From contig CAWBNO010000019.1 of assembly GCA_963790095.1 (NCBI GenBank), positions 218,518 through 282,517 of the forward strand: a DNA stretch of 64,000 nt, read 5' to 3'. Position 1 is the stretch's first letter, and each line of letters begins with the position of its first letter. The stretch is from JAAXQD01 sp963790095. GTDB lineage: Bacteria > Desulfobacterota > Desulfobacteria > Desulfobacterales > UBA11574. Below the pieces are notes generated by a model. The model was given only the letters and a program-made list of their open reading frames with translations, ran no database searches and was not told the DNA's origin. Positions 52,629 to 62,525 of the stretch are shown here, in pieces. The translations under genes were made by a program, and so were the position numbers.

Positions 52629-54044
52629 CTACTGTTTTACCGTTATATTATACCGCTGATCTTCGCGCTGCAAAACCATCAGCAGGGACTTTTTTTGGCG
52701 GTATTTTATGATGGCCTTTTTAAAATCGTCGACGTTTTTTATGGATATATCATCGAGTTGACAAATTACATCTCCGGGCCTTGCGCCGATACGCGCCAGA
52801 TAAGATTGACGATGAAGATCTGAAATAATAACGCCCTCTTTCGCGTAAGTTTTAAAGATTTTACGGTTTTTAGCAGAAATGTTGTCCACGGAAATGCCCA
52901 GAAGGCTCTTGGCCAACTCCAGAGCCAATTCTTTCGGGAATATCGATGATGTTACAGAAAAAGACTCGGTCTTTCTATTTCTTAGTATTTTTATGTCGAT
53001 GGTTTCTCCGGCCTGAATACTGCCCATGGACCTCTCAAAATCCATTTTAGAATGAATGTTTCGCGACCCGATGGACACGATAATATCTCCCTCTCGAATA
53101 CCGTATTTAAAGGCAGGTCCCGTATGTTCGACCTTTTTCACCAGAACGCCCTCAATATTCGGTACTTTCAAATAGTTGGCAAGCTCTGTATCCAGATCCT
53201 GTACCGTAATACCGATCCATGCGGGTATAACCTCTCCGTATCGTATGAGGTCGGTAACAATCCTTTTGGCTTTGTTAATGGGGATGGCAAAACCGATACC
53301 TTGGGCTTTGGCAAATATAGCGGTGTTAATTCCGATGAGTTCTCCGTTTATATTGAGAAGCGGCCCGCCACTGTTGCCCGGGTTAATGGAGGCGTCGGTT
53401 TGGATAAAATCATGATACACCATGTCATCACTCTGAATACTTCGGTTTTTGGCACTGATAACACCGGTGGTTACCGTATTTGAAAAACCAAAAGGGTTGC
53501 CGATGGCAATGACCGTTTCGCCGATCATCAGGTCAGCGGAGTCTCCCATTTCAATGGCCGGGAGAACTTTTTGGGCGGAAATACGCAAAACCGCCAGATC
53601 AGAATCAGGATCTGCCCCCACAATTTGTGCCGTGAATTCACGCCCATCTTTCAGGCCCACGGTAATGGTTGAACCCTTTACGATGACATGTTTGTTGGTT
53701 AGGATAAATCCCCGTTTACCATCAATGATAACTCCGGATCCCAAACTGGTTCGTTTATATTTTTGTTCAAATCCCGGATCAAAAAAATCTCTGAAAAAAG
53801 ATTCCAAAGACGGATCCACGCCAAATCCATAAAATGGATTTGTACGCTTGCGAACCTGGAATTCGGAGCTTATGTTTACCACCACAGGACTGACTTTTTG
53901 AACCGCTTTTACAATTGCGCTTTCACGCAGATTTTCAGCCCAAAGGTTTTCCGGCCCTTTAAGAATCGGCGTGATAATAAAAATAAAAATGGAAACGACT
54001 GAAATTACTAATATTTTGTTATCTATAGGTTTTATTGCTGGCAT
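52629..54044 (-). CDS. degQ: DegP/HtrA-family periplasmic serine protease
   Basis: A 471-residue protease: membrane anchor or signal (ILVISVVSIFIFIITPIL), trypsin-like domain with His119 (NKHVI), Asp149 (DPDSDLAVL) and Ser225 (NPGNSGGPLL), then two PDZ domains (around 280-370 and 385-460, each with a GxRxGDxI-type loop such as YGIREGDIIVSIGS and IGARPGDVICQLDD). It degrades or chaperones misfolded periplasmic proteins. Upstream of asnS on the same strand. Confidence 0.93.
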   Translation of the reverse strand: MPAIKPIDNKILVISVVSIFIFIITPILKGPENLWAENLRESAIVKAVQKVSPVVVNISSEFQVRKRTNPFYGFGVDPSLESFFRDFFDPGFEQKYKRTSLGSGVIIDGKRGFILTNKHVIVKGSTITVGLKDGREFTAQIVGADPDSDLAVLRISAQKVLPAIEMGDSADLMIGETVIAIGNPFGFSNTVTTGVISAKNRSIQSDDMVYHDFIQTDASINPGNSGGPLLNINGELIGINTAIFAKAQGIGFAIPINKAKRIVTDLIRYGEVIPAWIGITVQDLDTELANYLKVPNIEGVLVKKVEHTGPAFKYGIREGDIIVSIGSRNIHSKMDFERSMGSIQAGETIDIKILRNRKTESFSVTSSIFPKELALELAKSLLGISVDNISAKNRKIFKTYAKEGVIISDLHRQSYLARIGARPGDVICQLDDISIKNVDDFKKAIIKYRQKKSLLMVLQREDQRYNITVKQ

Positions 54045-54295
54045 TTTAGGTTCCGCTATAATAAGATAAAAGAATTAAACATTTGTTGACGCTGTATTTT
54101 TACCCCATTCGTGCGGGATGGTTCGGCGGAGATTCCCTTTCCAGGGGGCGCCGGGAAGTTTCAAAAAAACAGCACACTCAGACCATCTGATTTGTTCGCA
54201 TGAAACTTGTGAGTACCGATGTGTAAAAAAATAACCCGGGTTCGTTCCACTTTCAGGGTCACCCGAAACGGCGCGAAACCCGAGATATATATATC

Positions 54296-56797
54296 ATGAG
54301 CAGAACAACCATTCAAGATATCTTACCGCTAATAGAGCAGCCCAGCCAATATTTAGGCTCGGAGGTAAATACCATCAAAAAAGATCCCGACCGGGTAAAA
54401 CTCGGTTTTGCCCTTGTTTTTCCGGACCGTTACGAGATCGGGACATCCCATTTTGGGATTCAGATACTGTACTATATTCTGAATAGCCACCCAGAGATCG
54501 CCGCTGAAAGGGTTTTTTCCCCTGCTCTTGATATGGAAGCATATCTCCGATCGTCACAAACGCCCATTACCTCTCTGGAATCTAAAAAACCCCTCGATCA
54601 ATTTGATATTATCGGCTTCAGCCTTCTCTACGAGTTGAACTATACCAACATACTGACCGCATTAGAATTGGCCAACATCCCGTTTTTTTCTCGACAGCGA
54701 AATATTTCTCATCCCCTGATTATCGCCGGTGGTCCCTGTACGTCTAACCCCGAACCGGTGGCGGATTTTTTTGATGCCATGGTCGTTGGAGACGGCGAAG
54801 ATGTAATTATGGAACTGTCCCAAACCTGGCTAAAATGGCAGTCCGAAGGAACGGGTGATAAAGAAGGCCTTTTGAAAAAATGGTCCAAGATAGAAGGGGT
54901 CTATATTCCAGGATTTTTTACGCCCCAATTTGACCGTCATGGTTTCCAGGCCCTTGTTCCGAAATTTCAAGATTATCATACAGTTAAACGTGCCATTGTC
55001 GATGATCTCGACACGGCGCCGTTTCCCCATGCACCGGTGGTTCCTTACGGTAGACCGGTTCATGATCGGCTTCGGCTTGAAGTATCCAGGGGATGCACCC
55101 GGGGCTGCCGCTTCTGTCAGGCCGGGATGATATATCGACCGGTTCGTGAACGTTCGCCGGAGACCCTGCTCTCTTTGTCAGATTTTTCGGTGGCGTCAAC
55201 AGGCTACGAGGATATCTCCCTTTTATCTTTGAGTACGGGGGATTATAGCTGTCTTGTACCGCTAATGGAAAATCTCACGTCTCGGTATGCATCCCAACGG
55301 ATTTCGGTTTCCTTTCCATCTTTGAGGGCGGACACCCTAACGCCGGAACTCATGAATCTTGTAAAAAAGGTCAGAAAAACAGGATTTACCTTAGCACCGG
55401 AAGCCGGAAGCCAGCGGCTTCGGGATGTTATCAATAAAAATATCACCGAAAAAGATATTATTGAAACCGTTAAAGATGCATTTCATCTGGGCTGGCAGGT
55501 GGTTAAGCTCTACTTTATGATCGGCCTTCCCACCGAAACCGACGACGACTTGCAGGCCATCGTCGATCTTGTAAAAAAGTTGAAAGATGTTTGTTTACCC
55601 AACCGACGCAAGGCCAAGATCAATGTAAGTGTCGCAACGTTTATTCCAAAGTCCCACACACCGTTTCAGTGGTCCTCCCAGTTGGCTTTGGCTGATTCGA
55701 AACAGAAAATTAATCTGTTGAAGAAACAACTCAAAATACCGAGGGTTCAATTTAAATGGCAGAACCCTGAAGTCAGTTTCATCGAAGGGATTTGGGCCCG
55801 GGGCGATCGGCGTCTTTCCCGCCTATTGGTTGCTGCATACAAGAAAGGATGTAAATTTGACGGATGGAGCGATCATTTTAAATATCCATTGTGGGAAGAA
55901 GCGTTTTCCGATGAAGGGATCGATATCGATTTTTTTACGACCCGTGTTCGGGGTGTCGCCGAACCGTTGCCCTGGGACCATATCGATACGATGGTTTCAA
56001 AAGATTTCTTAATCAACGAATGGGATAACGCCACAAAAGGTGCGCACACCACGGACTGCCGCAACGGTGATTGTAACCATTGCGGGGTTTGTGATTTTGA
56101 GGTTCTTAAACCCAAAGTCTTTGCCGACCATAAAGACAAGGTCCCAAAGAACCATCCGTTAGACCGGAATACGGATACATTTTACAAAAAATTCAAGGTG
56201 TCATTTTCCAAGCTGGATCAGGCAAAGTATTTTGGACATCTTGAACTGGTTAAAATCATAACCCGTGCCATTCGACGTGCCCGAATACCGGTCAAGTTTT
56301 CCGAAGGTTTTCATCCAAAGCCGATAATATCCTTTGAAGATCCGCTTCCCATCGGTTTGGAGAGCCTGAACGAAAAATTTTATGTGTCCGTGAACGGAGA
56401 CATTCAACCCCAGACCATTATAGATGGATTAAGCCGGCATTTTCCAAAAGGCCTGCAAATTACAGACTGTCAGCTTTCCCCCACAAAGGATTCCCGCAAC
56501 AACTTTTTACCGTCGACATATCTGGTTACAAAAAATAATGGTTCCTTTAACGAAGAAAACATGGCATCTTTTGTTAAAAATTCTGAATTCATCGTTACCC
56601 GCACCAACCGAAAGGGGAAAACCAGCCAATTTGACTTAAAAGAGGTGGTAATAAAGATAACCATGCTTTCGTCCAACAGGCTAAAGATGACGTTGATATC
56701 CGAACCGGGGAAAACAGTGAGACCGTTTGAGATTCTTGAGCATATTTTTGAATTGAGTAAAGAAGAGATAAAACAGGCAGCCGTCATAAAAATCTGA
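54296..56797 (+). CDS. B12-binding radical SAM protein (TIGR03960-type) with DUF2344 domain
   Basis: An 833-residue protein. The N-terminal half is a B12-binding-like domain (LGFALVFPDRYEIGTSHFGI and IIAGGPCTSNPEPVADFFDA); the radical SAM core has SRGCTRGCRFCQAGMIYRPV with the CxxxCxxC cluster and LRDVINKNITEKDIIETVKD. From about residue 630 a DUF2344 domain follows (KFKVSFSKLDQAKYFGHLEL, RIPVKFSEGFHPKPIISFED), fused here rather than encoded separately. Family members with this pairing are linked to tRNA or rRNA maturation and often precede rng, as here. Function unproven. Confidence 0.88.
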   Translation: MSRTTIQDILPLIEQPSQYLGSEVNTIKKDPDRVKLGFALVFPDRYEIGTSHFGIQILYYILNSHPEIAAERVFSPALDMEAYLRSSQTPITSLESKKPLDQFDIIGFSLLYELNYTNILTALELANIPFFSRQRNISHPLIIAGGPCTSNPEPVADFFDAMVVGDGEDVIMELSQTWLKWQSEGTGDKEGLLKKWSKIEGVYIPGFFTPQFDRHGFQALVPKFQDYHTVKRAIVDDLDTAPFPHAPVVPYGRPVHDRLRLEVSRGCTRGCRFCQAGMIYRPVRERSPETLLSLSDFSVASTGYEDISLLSLSTGDYSCLVPLMENLTSRYASQRISVSFPSLRADTLTPELMNLVKKVRKTGFTLAPEAGSQRLRDVINKNITEKDIIETVKDAFHLGWQVVKLYFMIGLPTETDDDLQAIVDLVKKLKDVCLPNRRKAKINVSVATFIPKSHTPFQWSSQLALADSKQKINLLKKQLKIPRVQFKWQNPEVSFIEGIWARGDRRLSRLLVAAYKKGCKFDGWSDHFKYPLWEEAFSDEGIDIDFFTTRVRGVAEPLPWDHIDTMVSKDFLINEWDNATKGAHTTDCRNGDCNHCGVCDFEVLKPKVFADHKDKVPKNHPLDRNTDTFYKKFKVSFSKLDQAKYFGHLELVKIITRAIRRARIPVKFSEGFHPKPIISFEDPLPIGLESLNEKFYVSVNGDIQPQTIIDGLSRHFPKGLQITDCQLSPTKDSRNNFLPSTYLVTKNNGSFNEENMASFVKNSEFIVTRTNRKGKTSQFDLKEVVIKITMLSSNRLKMTLISEPGKTVRPFEILEHIFELSKEEIKQAAVIKI

Positions 56798-56814
56798 CCT
56801 TGCCAAATTGAGGG

Positions 56815-57012
56815 TCTCCTAAAAAGTCCGTTTCGCGCGCCCAGTGACCATTTGGGGGCGCTTCAAGCTGTGTTGCTAAATCACGCCAGCGGCGGATAAA
56901 TCTCAATAACTCGTCGCAAACACCTCAAGCAGGTTGAAATTTTTAACGCATCACCGCATGAAACACTGGAATCCCAAATGATCGGATATCTCTCACAAAA
57001 GACTTCTTACAT
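56815..57012 (-). repeat. Palindrome family A, diverged copy (A5)
   Basis: It shows the same plan as the full copies: left TAAAAAGTC, right AAAAGACTT, internal TGAAATTTTTAACGCATCACC and GCATGAAAC, and arms CCATTTGGG / CCCAAATG. About half of the bases have changed. It lies between the radical SAM gene and rng. Confidence 0.7.
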
Positions 57013-57109
57013 GTTTGTCAAAATTGGTTTCCAGAACTGTATGGCAGGGAAAATTCTTTTTCAAAGGGGCGACATATAATTGTAACAATTTGTAAATACA
57101 GGAAAAACA

Positions 57110-58651
57110 ATGTATAGAAAAATTATTATAAATGCGGCCGAACATGAAACAAGGGTGGCGCTTCTCGAGGATGGAAACATCGCTGAGCTTTTTATCGAGC
57201 GGGGAGATGCTTCAGACATTGCCGGAAATATCTATAAGGGAAGGGTGCAACGGGTTCTTCCGGGAATGCAGGCTGCTTTTGTAGATATCGGACTCAAACA
57301 GGCTGCTTTTATCTATGTGAATGATGTGATTGGTGGAAACTATAATGAAATTGAAAACTTTCTCATAAAACGAAACAATGACCCAAATGATGCTCAGGAC
57401 TTCGATACAGCCGATTCGTTTTCACCGCTGATACAACGCGAAAGACATATAGAGGAGCTTATCACCGAAGGTCAGGAAATAATGGCCCAAGCGGCCAAAG
57501 CGCCATTGGGGTCAAAGGGGGCTCGGCTGACGACCCATATATCCCTTCCCGGCCGACTTCTTGTTCTGATGCCCACATCAGAACATATTGGAATATCCCG
57601 GCGTATCGAAGATGAGTCTGAAAGGCAGCGGTTAAAGGAGATCATAGAGTCGATTCGGGAAGATAATTTCGGTTACATCGTTCGAACCGCCGCCGAAGGT
57701 GCCCAAAAAGAAAAACTCGAGTATGAGATGGGGTTTCTAAAAAATTTGTGGGAGAGCATACAAAAAAAGTATTCAACAGCTCCGTCGCCCTCTCTGTTGC
57801 ACAAAGAAGTCGCGGTGAGCCTTCGTGCGGTTCGGGATCTTTTGGTCCATGAAGCCGAGAAACTGATCATCGATTCCCGTTTGGGGTATGCGTCTATTTT
57901 AAGTTTTCTCGATACGTTCAAGCCGAGCCTCAAAGATTCCGTAGAACTGTATGAGGGTTTGGAACCGATTTTTGATGCATATAATTTGGAAGGAGATATT
58001 TCCCGTGCTTTAAAAAAGAAAGTATGGCTGAAATCGGGTGGTTATATCGTGATCGAGCATACGGAAGCACTGGTGGCAATCGATGTAAACACCGGTCGGT
58101 ATGTGGGCAAACACAATTTAGAAGAAACCATTTTAAAAACCAACCTGGAAGCTGTTAAAGAGATTGCATATCAAATCCGTCTGAGGGATGCTGGGGGCAT
58201 CATCATTATCGATTTTATCGATATGGAAAAAAAATTGAATCAGGAAAAGGTCTTTAATGCCCTATCAGGGTTGCTTAAAAAAGACCGGAGCAAGACCCAT
58301 GTGCTGCCCATGTCCGAATTGGGATTGATTCAGATGACGCGAAAAAGGATCCGACAACCTCTCACCAGGATACTGTGCGAGCCGTGCTTTTATTGTGATG
58401 GAGAGGGATATCTGATATCCAGGCAGACCATATGTTACAATATATTCAGGGAAATTCTTCGTGAATCACACGACATGGCGGGGGTCAAGGTAAGCCTGAG
58501 GGTTAATCCTGAAATTGCCGATCTTCTCCATGGTGAGGAAAGCCAAATTATTATCGAACTCGAGGGTATTATCGGAAAACAGATTGTCATATACCCCGGG
58601 GCCCAGTTGCATATGGAAGAGTTTGATATTTTCGAAATTTATAAAGAATAA
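57110..58651 (+). CDS. rng: Ribonuclease G (RNase E/G family)
   Basis: A 513-residue endoribonuclease. The S1 domain is at the N-terminus (GNIYKGRVQRVLPGMQAAFV); the catalytic DNase I-like domain has AIDVNTGRYVGKHNLEET and the DFIDM carboxylates; the CEPCFYCDGEGYL segment holds the Zn-link cysteines that allow tetramer formation. It processes rRNA and tRNA and starts mRNA decay. The length fits RNase G rather than RNase E (no long C-terminal scaffold). It follows the radical SAM gene. Confidence 0.93.
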   Translation: MYRKIIINAAEHETRVALLEDGNIAELFIERGDASDIAGNIYKGRVQRVLPGMQAAFVDIGLKQAAFIYVNDVIGGNYNEIENFLIKRNNDPNDAQDFDTADSFSPLIQRERHIEELITEGQEIMAQAAKAPLGSKGARLTTHISLPGRLLVLMPTSEHIGISRRIEDESERQRLKEIIESIREDNFGYIVRTAAEGAQKEKLEYEMGFLKNLWESIQKKYSTAPSPSLLHKEVAVSLRAVRDLLVHEAEKLIIDSRLGYASILSFLDTFKPSLKDSVELYEGLEPIFDAYNLEGDISRALKKKVWLKSGGYIVIEHTEALVAIDVNTGRYVGKHNLEETILKTNLEAVKEIAYQIRLRDAGGIIIIDFIDMEKKLNQEKVFNALSGLLKKDRSKTHVLPMSELGLIQMTRKRIRQPLTRILCEPCFYCDGEGYLISRQTICYNIFREILRESHDMAGVKVSLRVNPEIADLLHGEESQIIIELEGIIGKQIVIYPGAQLHMEEFDIFEIYKE

Positions 58652-58704
58652 TAGGGCGTTAACCGGATAAAAATGACTTTTTTCGCGACAACAGCGTTTA
58701 CGCC

Positions 58705-58733
58705 TTGACAACCTCGGGATCGTATGATTAATT
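58705..58733 (+). promoter_or_regulatory. Sigma70-type promoter upstream of rpmH
   Basis: TTGACA (58705-58710) and TTAATT (58728-58733) are 17 bases apart. A family A palindrome (58801-58992) separates it from rpmH, so transcripts would contain the palindrome in their 5' leader. Confidence 0.5.
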
Positions 58734-58800
58734 TACCCGGTTAATTATATAAAAATAATATTTTCAAAGCACATGCAAAGAAAATTTAGTGTTTAAATAA

Positions 58801-58992
58801 AATGAATTCGTAAAAAGTCTGATTTTGCTCGCTCCGCAAGCAATTTTGGGATTCATGACTCGCCTAGCTAAATTGCAAGAACTCGGGCTAACGCCATCAA
58901 ACAGCTTGCAATTTTTAACGCCAGACGCATCATGAATCTTTATCCAAAATTCCTCGATGTCGCTTACAAAAGACTTTTTACGAAACCGTCAA
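58801..58992 (-). repeat. Palindrome family A, full copy (A3)
   Basis: It matches 24677-24865 in reverse orientation with few changes; the terminal inverted repeat CGTAAAAAGTCT / AGACTTTTTACG and the nested arms are preserved. It ends 17 bases before the ATG of rpmH and would fold into a long hairpin in the leader. Confidence 0.85.
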
Positions 58993-59008
58993 ATAAGGGT
59001 TTTGTATT

Positions 59009-59143
59009 ATGAAAAGAACATATCAACCAAGCAGGATTAAGCGCGCCAGAACGCACGGATTTTTGAAGCGGATGTCCACAAAACAGGGCAGAAAAATTAT
59101 TAACCGGCGCAGATCAAAAGGCCGAAACCGTTTATCGGTATAA
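59009..59143 (+). CDS. rpmH: 50S ribosomal protein L34
   Basis: A 44-residue protein beginning MKRTYQPSRIKRARTHGFLK and ending RRRSKGRNRLSV, the full conserved length of L34. It starts the canonical rpmH-rnpA-yidD-yidC-jag-mnmE cluster found beside the origin in most bacteria. The gene is too short to be picked up by a length filter, but the identity is certain. Confidence 0.97.
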   Translation: MKRTYQPSRIKRARTHGFLKRMSTKQGRKIINRRRSKGRNRLSV

Positions 59144-59201
59144 CCGGCTGGTCCAAAAAAATAGATATAGAAAAACAGCGAAATGAACAGAGGAGTTTCT
59201 T

Positions 59202-59555
59202 TTGCGCTTTTTTTTTACCAAGGCCGACAGACTATTGAAACGCTCCGAGTTTCTCAGGTTGTCTAATTTCGGAAAAAAATTTCAAAATAAACATTTTGTT
59301 GCAATATTTTCTCCGGGTCTGTTTCAAAGGTCTCGCCTTGGTGTCACTGTCGTGAGGAAGGTTGGAAATGCCGCGATACGTAACAGGATTAAGCGACTTA
59401 CTCGCGAATATTTTCGGCTGAACAGGCACATGATAACAGGTTGTTGGGATATCAATATTATCGCAAAAATAAAGGCGGCCGAACTATCGACGGGCCAGGC
59501 GTACCAATCCCTCCAACACATTTTTATGAGCATTTCCAGGGGCTTATACCATTAA
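59202..59555 (+). CDS. rnpA: Ribonuclease P protein component
   Basis: A 117-residue protein with a TTG start at 59202 behind AGAGGAG. The conserved core is RSRLGVTVVRKVGNAAIRNR (the RNR motif) followed by KRLTREYFR. It is the protein subunit of RNase P, which trims the 5' leaders of tRNA precursors. It follows rpmH by 58 bases and overlaps yidD. Confidence 0.95.
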   Translation: MRFFFTKADRLLKRSEFLRLSNFGKKFQNKHFVAIFSPGLFQRSRLGVTVVRKVGNAAIRNRIKRLTREYFRLNRHMITGCWDINIIAKIKAAELSTGQAYQSLQHIFMSISRGLYH

Positions 59556-59772
59556 TAGGGTATTTGTTATAATCGCTCTGTTTTTTATAAGGGCCTATCA
59601 GTTGACCTTGTCTTCAGTTCTGGCTCCTGCGTGCCGTTTCTATCCAACCTGTTCCGAATATGCCTATGAGTCTATTGGGCGTTATGGATTTCTTAAAGGA
59701 AATTACCTCGCTTTAAAGAGAATTTTAAGGTGCCATCCTTTTCATCCGGGGGGAATTGACCCTGTGCCTTAA
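59551..59772 (+). CDS. yidD: YidD membrane-insertion efficiency factor, AUU start
   Basis: A 73-codon ORF that I placed from ATT 59551 to TAA 59770-59772. It overlaps the rnpA stop. LTLSSVLAPACRFYPTCSEY and LRCHPFHPGGIDPVP are the YidD signature. No ATG, GTG or TTG is available in frame between the upstream stop (59527) and the conserved region, so ATT with AGGGG nine bases upstream is the best start. YidD is a small membrane-associated protein that assists YidC-dependent insertion. The order rnpA-yidD-yidC is conserved. Confidence 0.85.
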   Translation: MNRVFVIIALFFIRAYQLTLSSVLAPACRFYPTCSEYAYESIGRYGFLKGNYLALKRILRCHPFHPGGIDPVP

Positions 59773-59949
59773 GGCGCTTTGTTAGAGTAGATTCGATATA
59801 TAAGACACCATTGGTGGAAATAAATATATTTTCCCGCCTTTTGAAAAACCCGCAAAGATTTAACTCCTCTGGATTTTGACCCATTAGACATCACAGCATT
59901 AAACCGAGCACAATTTTTTTGTGTATTTTACTGAAATTTGGAGAGAACC

Positions 59950-61602
59950 ATGGAACACCTTCGACTATTTATCGCAATAGCACTTTCGTTGCTTGTTTTT
60001 CTTGTGTGGAATTTTTTCTTTGTTGACAAGACAAAGGACACACTCCCCCAGCAAGCCCTGAAAACGGAACAACAGGCGAAGAAAGCGCCGGAAGCCCAAG
60101 AAAAACCGGCCACGGTGACAGCGCCTTCTTTGAAAGACACGCCGTTGGTACCGGTTAAACCATCCAGGATTATCACCGTAAGTTCGCCATTATACACAGT
60201 TAAAATTTCGGAAAAAGGAGCTGTATTCAAGAGTTTTGTCCTTAAAAAGTACAAAGAGACGATAAATTCCGATTCGCCGCTATTTGAAATGATATCTCCG
60301 GATTTGACCGGAGGAACCGTACGGGTTGGATTTGCCGACAACAGCCTTTCTGGGGTCAATGGTGCGGTTTTTTCAACAAATTTTGAGAAAGATACCGTAG
60401 AGATTACCCATGAACCTCGAGAGATCTCTTTTTCATGGACATCTCCCCAGGGGGTTGTTGTTGAAAAGAAATATGTGTTTTCACCTGAAACGTATATGAT
60501 CGAACTTAATGTCACCGTAAAGAATGATTCCAACCAGACCTTTAAAGACAGCCTGACCCTATCCTTATGCCGTTATAGTTCTGGGAAAGAGACCCGATAT
60601 GGTTTCGAAGGTCCGAGCGCACTGATAAACGGTAAGCTCGAACAAGTTAAGACGAAGAAAATTAAAAAGAAAAATATCTATCCAGGAGACATAAATTGGA
60701 TTGCGGTCCAGGATCGTTATTTCATGTCTGCAATCGTTCCCGATCCCGCTGTGAAAGCCAGTATGCGCCTTTACTTTGATGACGACAAAACACTCAAAAA
60801 TGAATTTGTACAGCCGGAATTCATTATTAATTCCGGTGATCAACATGCCTCGAAATACAGGCTTTTCTTTGGGCCCAAAAGCATAAAAATTTTAAAAACC
60901 GTGGATTATGATCTGGTCAAAGCCGTAAATTTTGGGATGTTCGATATCCTTGCCAAGCCCTGTGTCTGGATCATGGATTTTATCTATGAACATTTTATCC
61001 CCAACTATGGGGTGGCCATTATCATCTTAACCATTTTTACCAAAGTCATTTTGTGGCCCCTGGGAAACAAGAGTTATAAATCCATGGCCGACATGAAAAA
61101 AATTCAACCTTTAATGGCGGGGATCAAGGAAAAATATAAAGATGACAAGAAAAAAATGAATGAAGAGATGATGGGGTTGTACAAAACGTATAAAGTCAAC
61201 CCCATGGGTGGATGCCTTCCGATGGTTGTCCAGATTCCGGTGTTCTTTGCGCTCTATCGAATGTTATATGAAGCCATAGAATTAAGACATGCGCCGTTCT
61301 TTTGGTGGATTAACGATCTTTCTGCGCCCGATCGACTTTTTCGATTCGACTTTGCCGTACCTTTCATGGAGCCGCCATACGGAATACCTGTTTTAACCAT
61401 AATAATGGGGGCCACCATGTTTTTTCAGCAAAAAATGTCCCCTCCAATGGGTGATCCCACCCAGGCCAAAATGATGATGATGATGCCGATTGTTTTTACG
61501 TTTATTTTTATCAATTTTTCTTCGGGCCTGGTTTTATACTGGCTTGTTAACAATGTACTTTCAATGGCTCAACAGTATTATATCACGAAGAAAAACGCTT
61601 AA
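59950..61602 (+). CDS. yidC: YidC membrane protein insertase
   Basis: A 550-residue insertase starting at ATG 59950 (GGAGAGAACC upstream; an in-frame ATG 12 bases earlier is possible). The first helix is LRLFIAIALSLLVFLVW; a large periplasmic domain follows; then the conserved core with NYGVAIIILTIFTKVILWPL and NPMGGCLPMVVQIPVFFALY, ending with an FQQKMSPP-containing region and terminal helix. It inserts and folds inner-membrane proteins together with SecYEG. In-cluster position as expected. Confidence 0.97.
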   Translation: MEHLRLFIAIALSLLVFLVWNFFFVDKTKDTLPQQALKTEQQAKKAPEAQEKPATVTAPSLKDTPLVPVKPSRIITVSSPLYTVKISEKGAVFKSFVLKKYKETINSDSPLFEMISPDLTGGTVRVGFADNSLSGVNGAVFSTNFEKDTVEITHEPREISFSWTSPQGVVVEKKYVFSPETYMIELNVTVKNDSNQTFKDSLTLSLCRYSSGKETRYGFEGPSALINGKLEQVKTKKIKKKNIYPGDINWIAVQDRYFMSAIVPDPAVKASMRLYFDDDKTLKNEFVQPEFIINSGDQHASKYRLFFGPKSIKILKTVDYDLVKAVNFGMFDILAKPCVWIMDFIYEHFIPNYGVAIIILTIFTKVILWPLGNKSYKSMADMKKIQPLMAGIKEKYKDDKKKMNEEMMGLYKTYKVNPMGGCLPMVVQIPVFFALYRMLYEAIELRHAPFFWWINDLSAPDRLFRFDFAVPFMEPPYGIPVLTIIMGATMFFQQKMSPPMGDPTQAKMMMMMPIVFTFIFINFSSGLVLYWLVNNVLSMAQQYYITKKNA

Positions 61603-61618
61603 TAACGGAGGTTTGATC

Positions 61619-62401
61619 ATGTCCCCCAATTTGGAATTTGAAGAAAAAAATGTCGAAATGGCTGTCAAAAAAGCCTGTGAAAAATTGAACATACCCAGGG
61701 AAAAACTCAAACACGATGTTATTTCTTACGGATCGACGGGAATTTTCGGGTTGGTTGGAACCAAGAAGGCGCGTATCCGAGTTACCCTGCCGGAACCTTT
61801 CCGGGCCCCTGAACAAAAAGAATCAGATTCAGAAAAAAATAGCGGCGATTCCCCCCATCAAGCCAAAGACAATATGGATTTACAAATAGATGTCGCATCT
61901 GAAAAGCTAGAAATTTTACCTTCAGATGAGGATCCAAAGGATATCGGCAGGGACGCGCTTCAACGCATTATCGATTTGATAACCACCGATGCCACCATAT
62001 CCATCGAAGAGCGATCAAACCGAATTTTTTTCAACGTCAAAGGCGGAAACTCTGCCATCCTAATCGGCAAACGGGGACAAACCCTTGAAGCAATTCAATA
62101 TGTCCTTGAAAAAATTGTCAACAAGAAGAGGCAAGAGCGCATAAGAATTCAGGTGGATGTGGAAGGCTATCTGGAAAAAAGACGAATTAGTCTGGAAGGG
62201 CTGGCCACTCGGCTTGCGGAAAAGGTAAAACGGACCGGAAAACCCGCAACCATCGGTCAAATGAATTCTCACGACCGGAGGATCGTACATATTGCTTTGA
62301 AGAATGACGGCAAGGTAAGAACCCAGAGTATGGGAGAAGGAGTTTTAAGGAAGCTCGTCATATTTCCCAAAAAAAATTCGCAACGGAAAAAACGCCAGTA
62401 A
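61619..62401 (+). CDS. jag: Jag/KhpB RNA-binding protein
   Basis: A 260-residue protein starting at ATG 61619 behind CGGAGG. An N-terminal Jag-N domain (MSPNLEFEEKNVEMAVKKAC), a KH domain with GKRGQTLEAIQYVLEKIVN, and a C-terminal R3H domain ending KNSQRKKRQ are present. KhpB-type proteins bind mRNA and influence cell elongation and division. Placed between yidC and mnmE as in many bacteria. Confidence 0.95.
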   Translation: MSPNLEFEEKNVEMAVKKACEKLNIPREKLKHDVISYGSTGIFGLVGTKKARIRVTLPEPFRAPEQKESDSEKNSGDSPHQAKDNMDLQIDVASEKLEILPSDEDPKDIGRDALQRIIDLITTDATISIEERSNRIFFNVKGGNSAILIGKRGQTLEAIQYVLEKIVNKKRQERIRIQVDVEGYLEKRRISLEGLATRLAEKVKRTGKPATIGQMNSHDRRIVHIALKNDGKVRTQSMGEGVLRKLVIFPKKNSQRKKRQ

Positions 62402-62525
62402 GTCGATCCTCTAGGCGTTTTAAAGCTGTGGACCCAAACAATAACCGCTAAACCTCTCAGCAAGCCGAAGCGAATATCCTGTTTTAACGGCATTGCAGGG
62501 AGCTTACATCCGAATTGTAAAAAAA

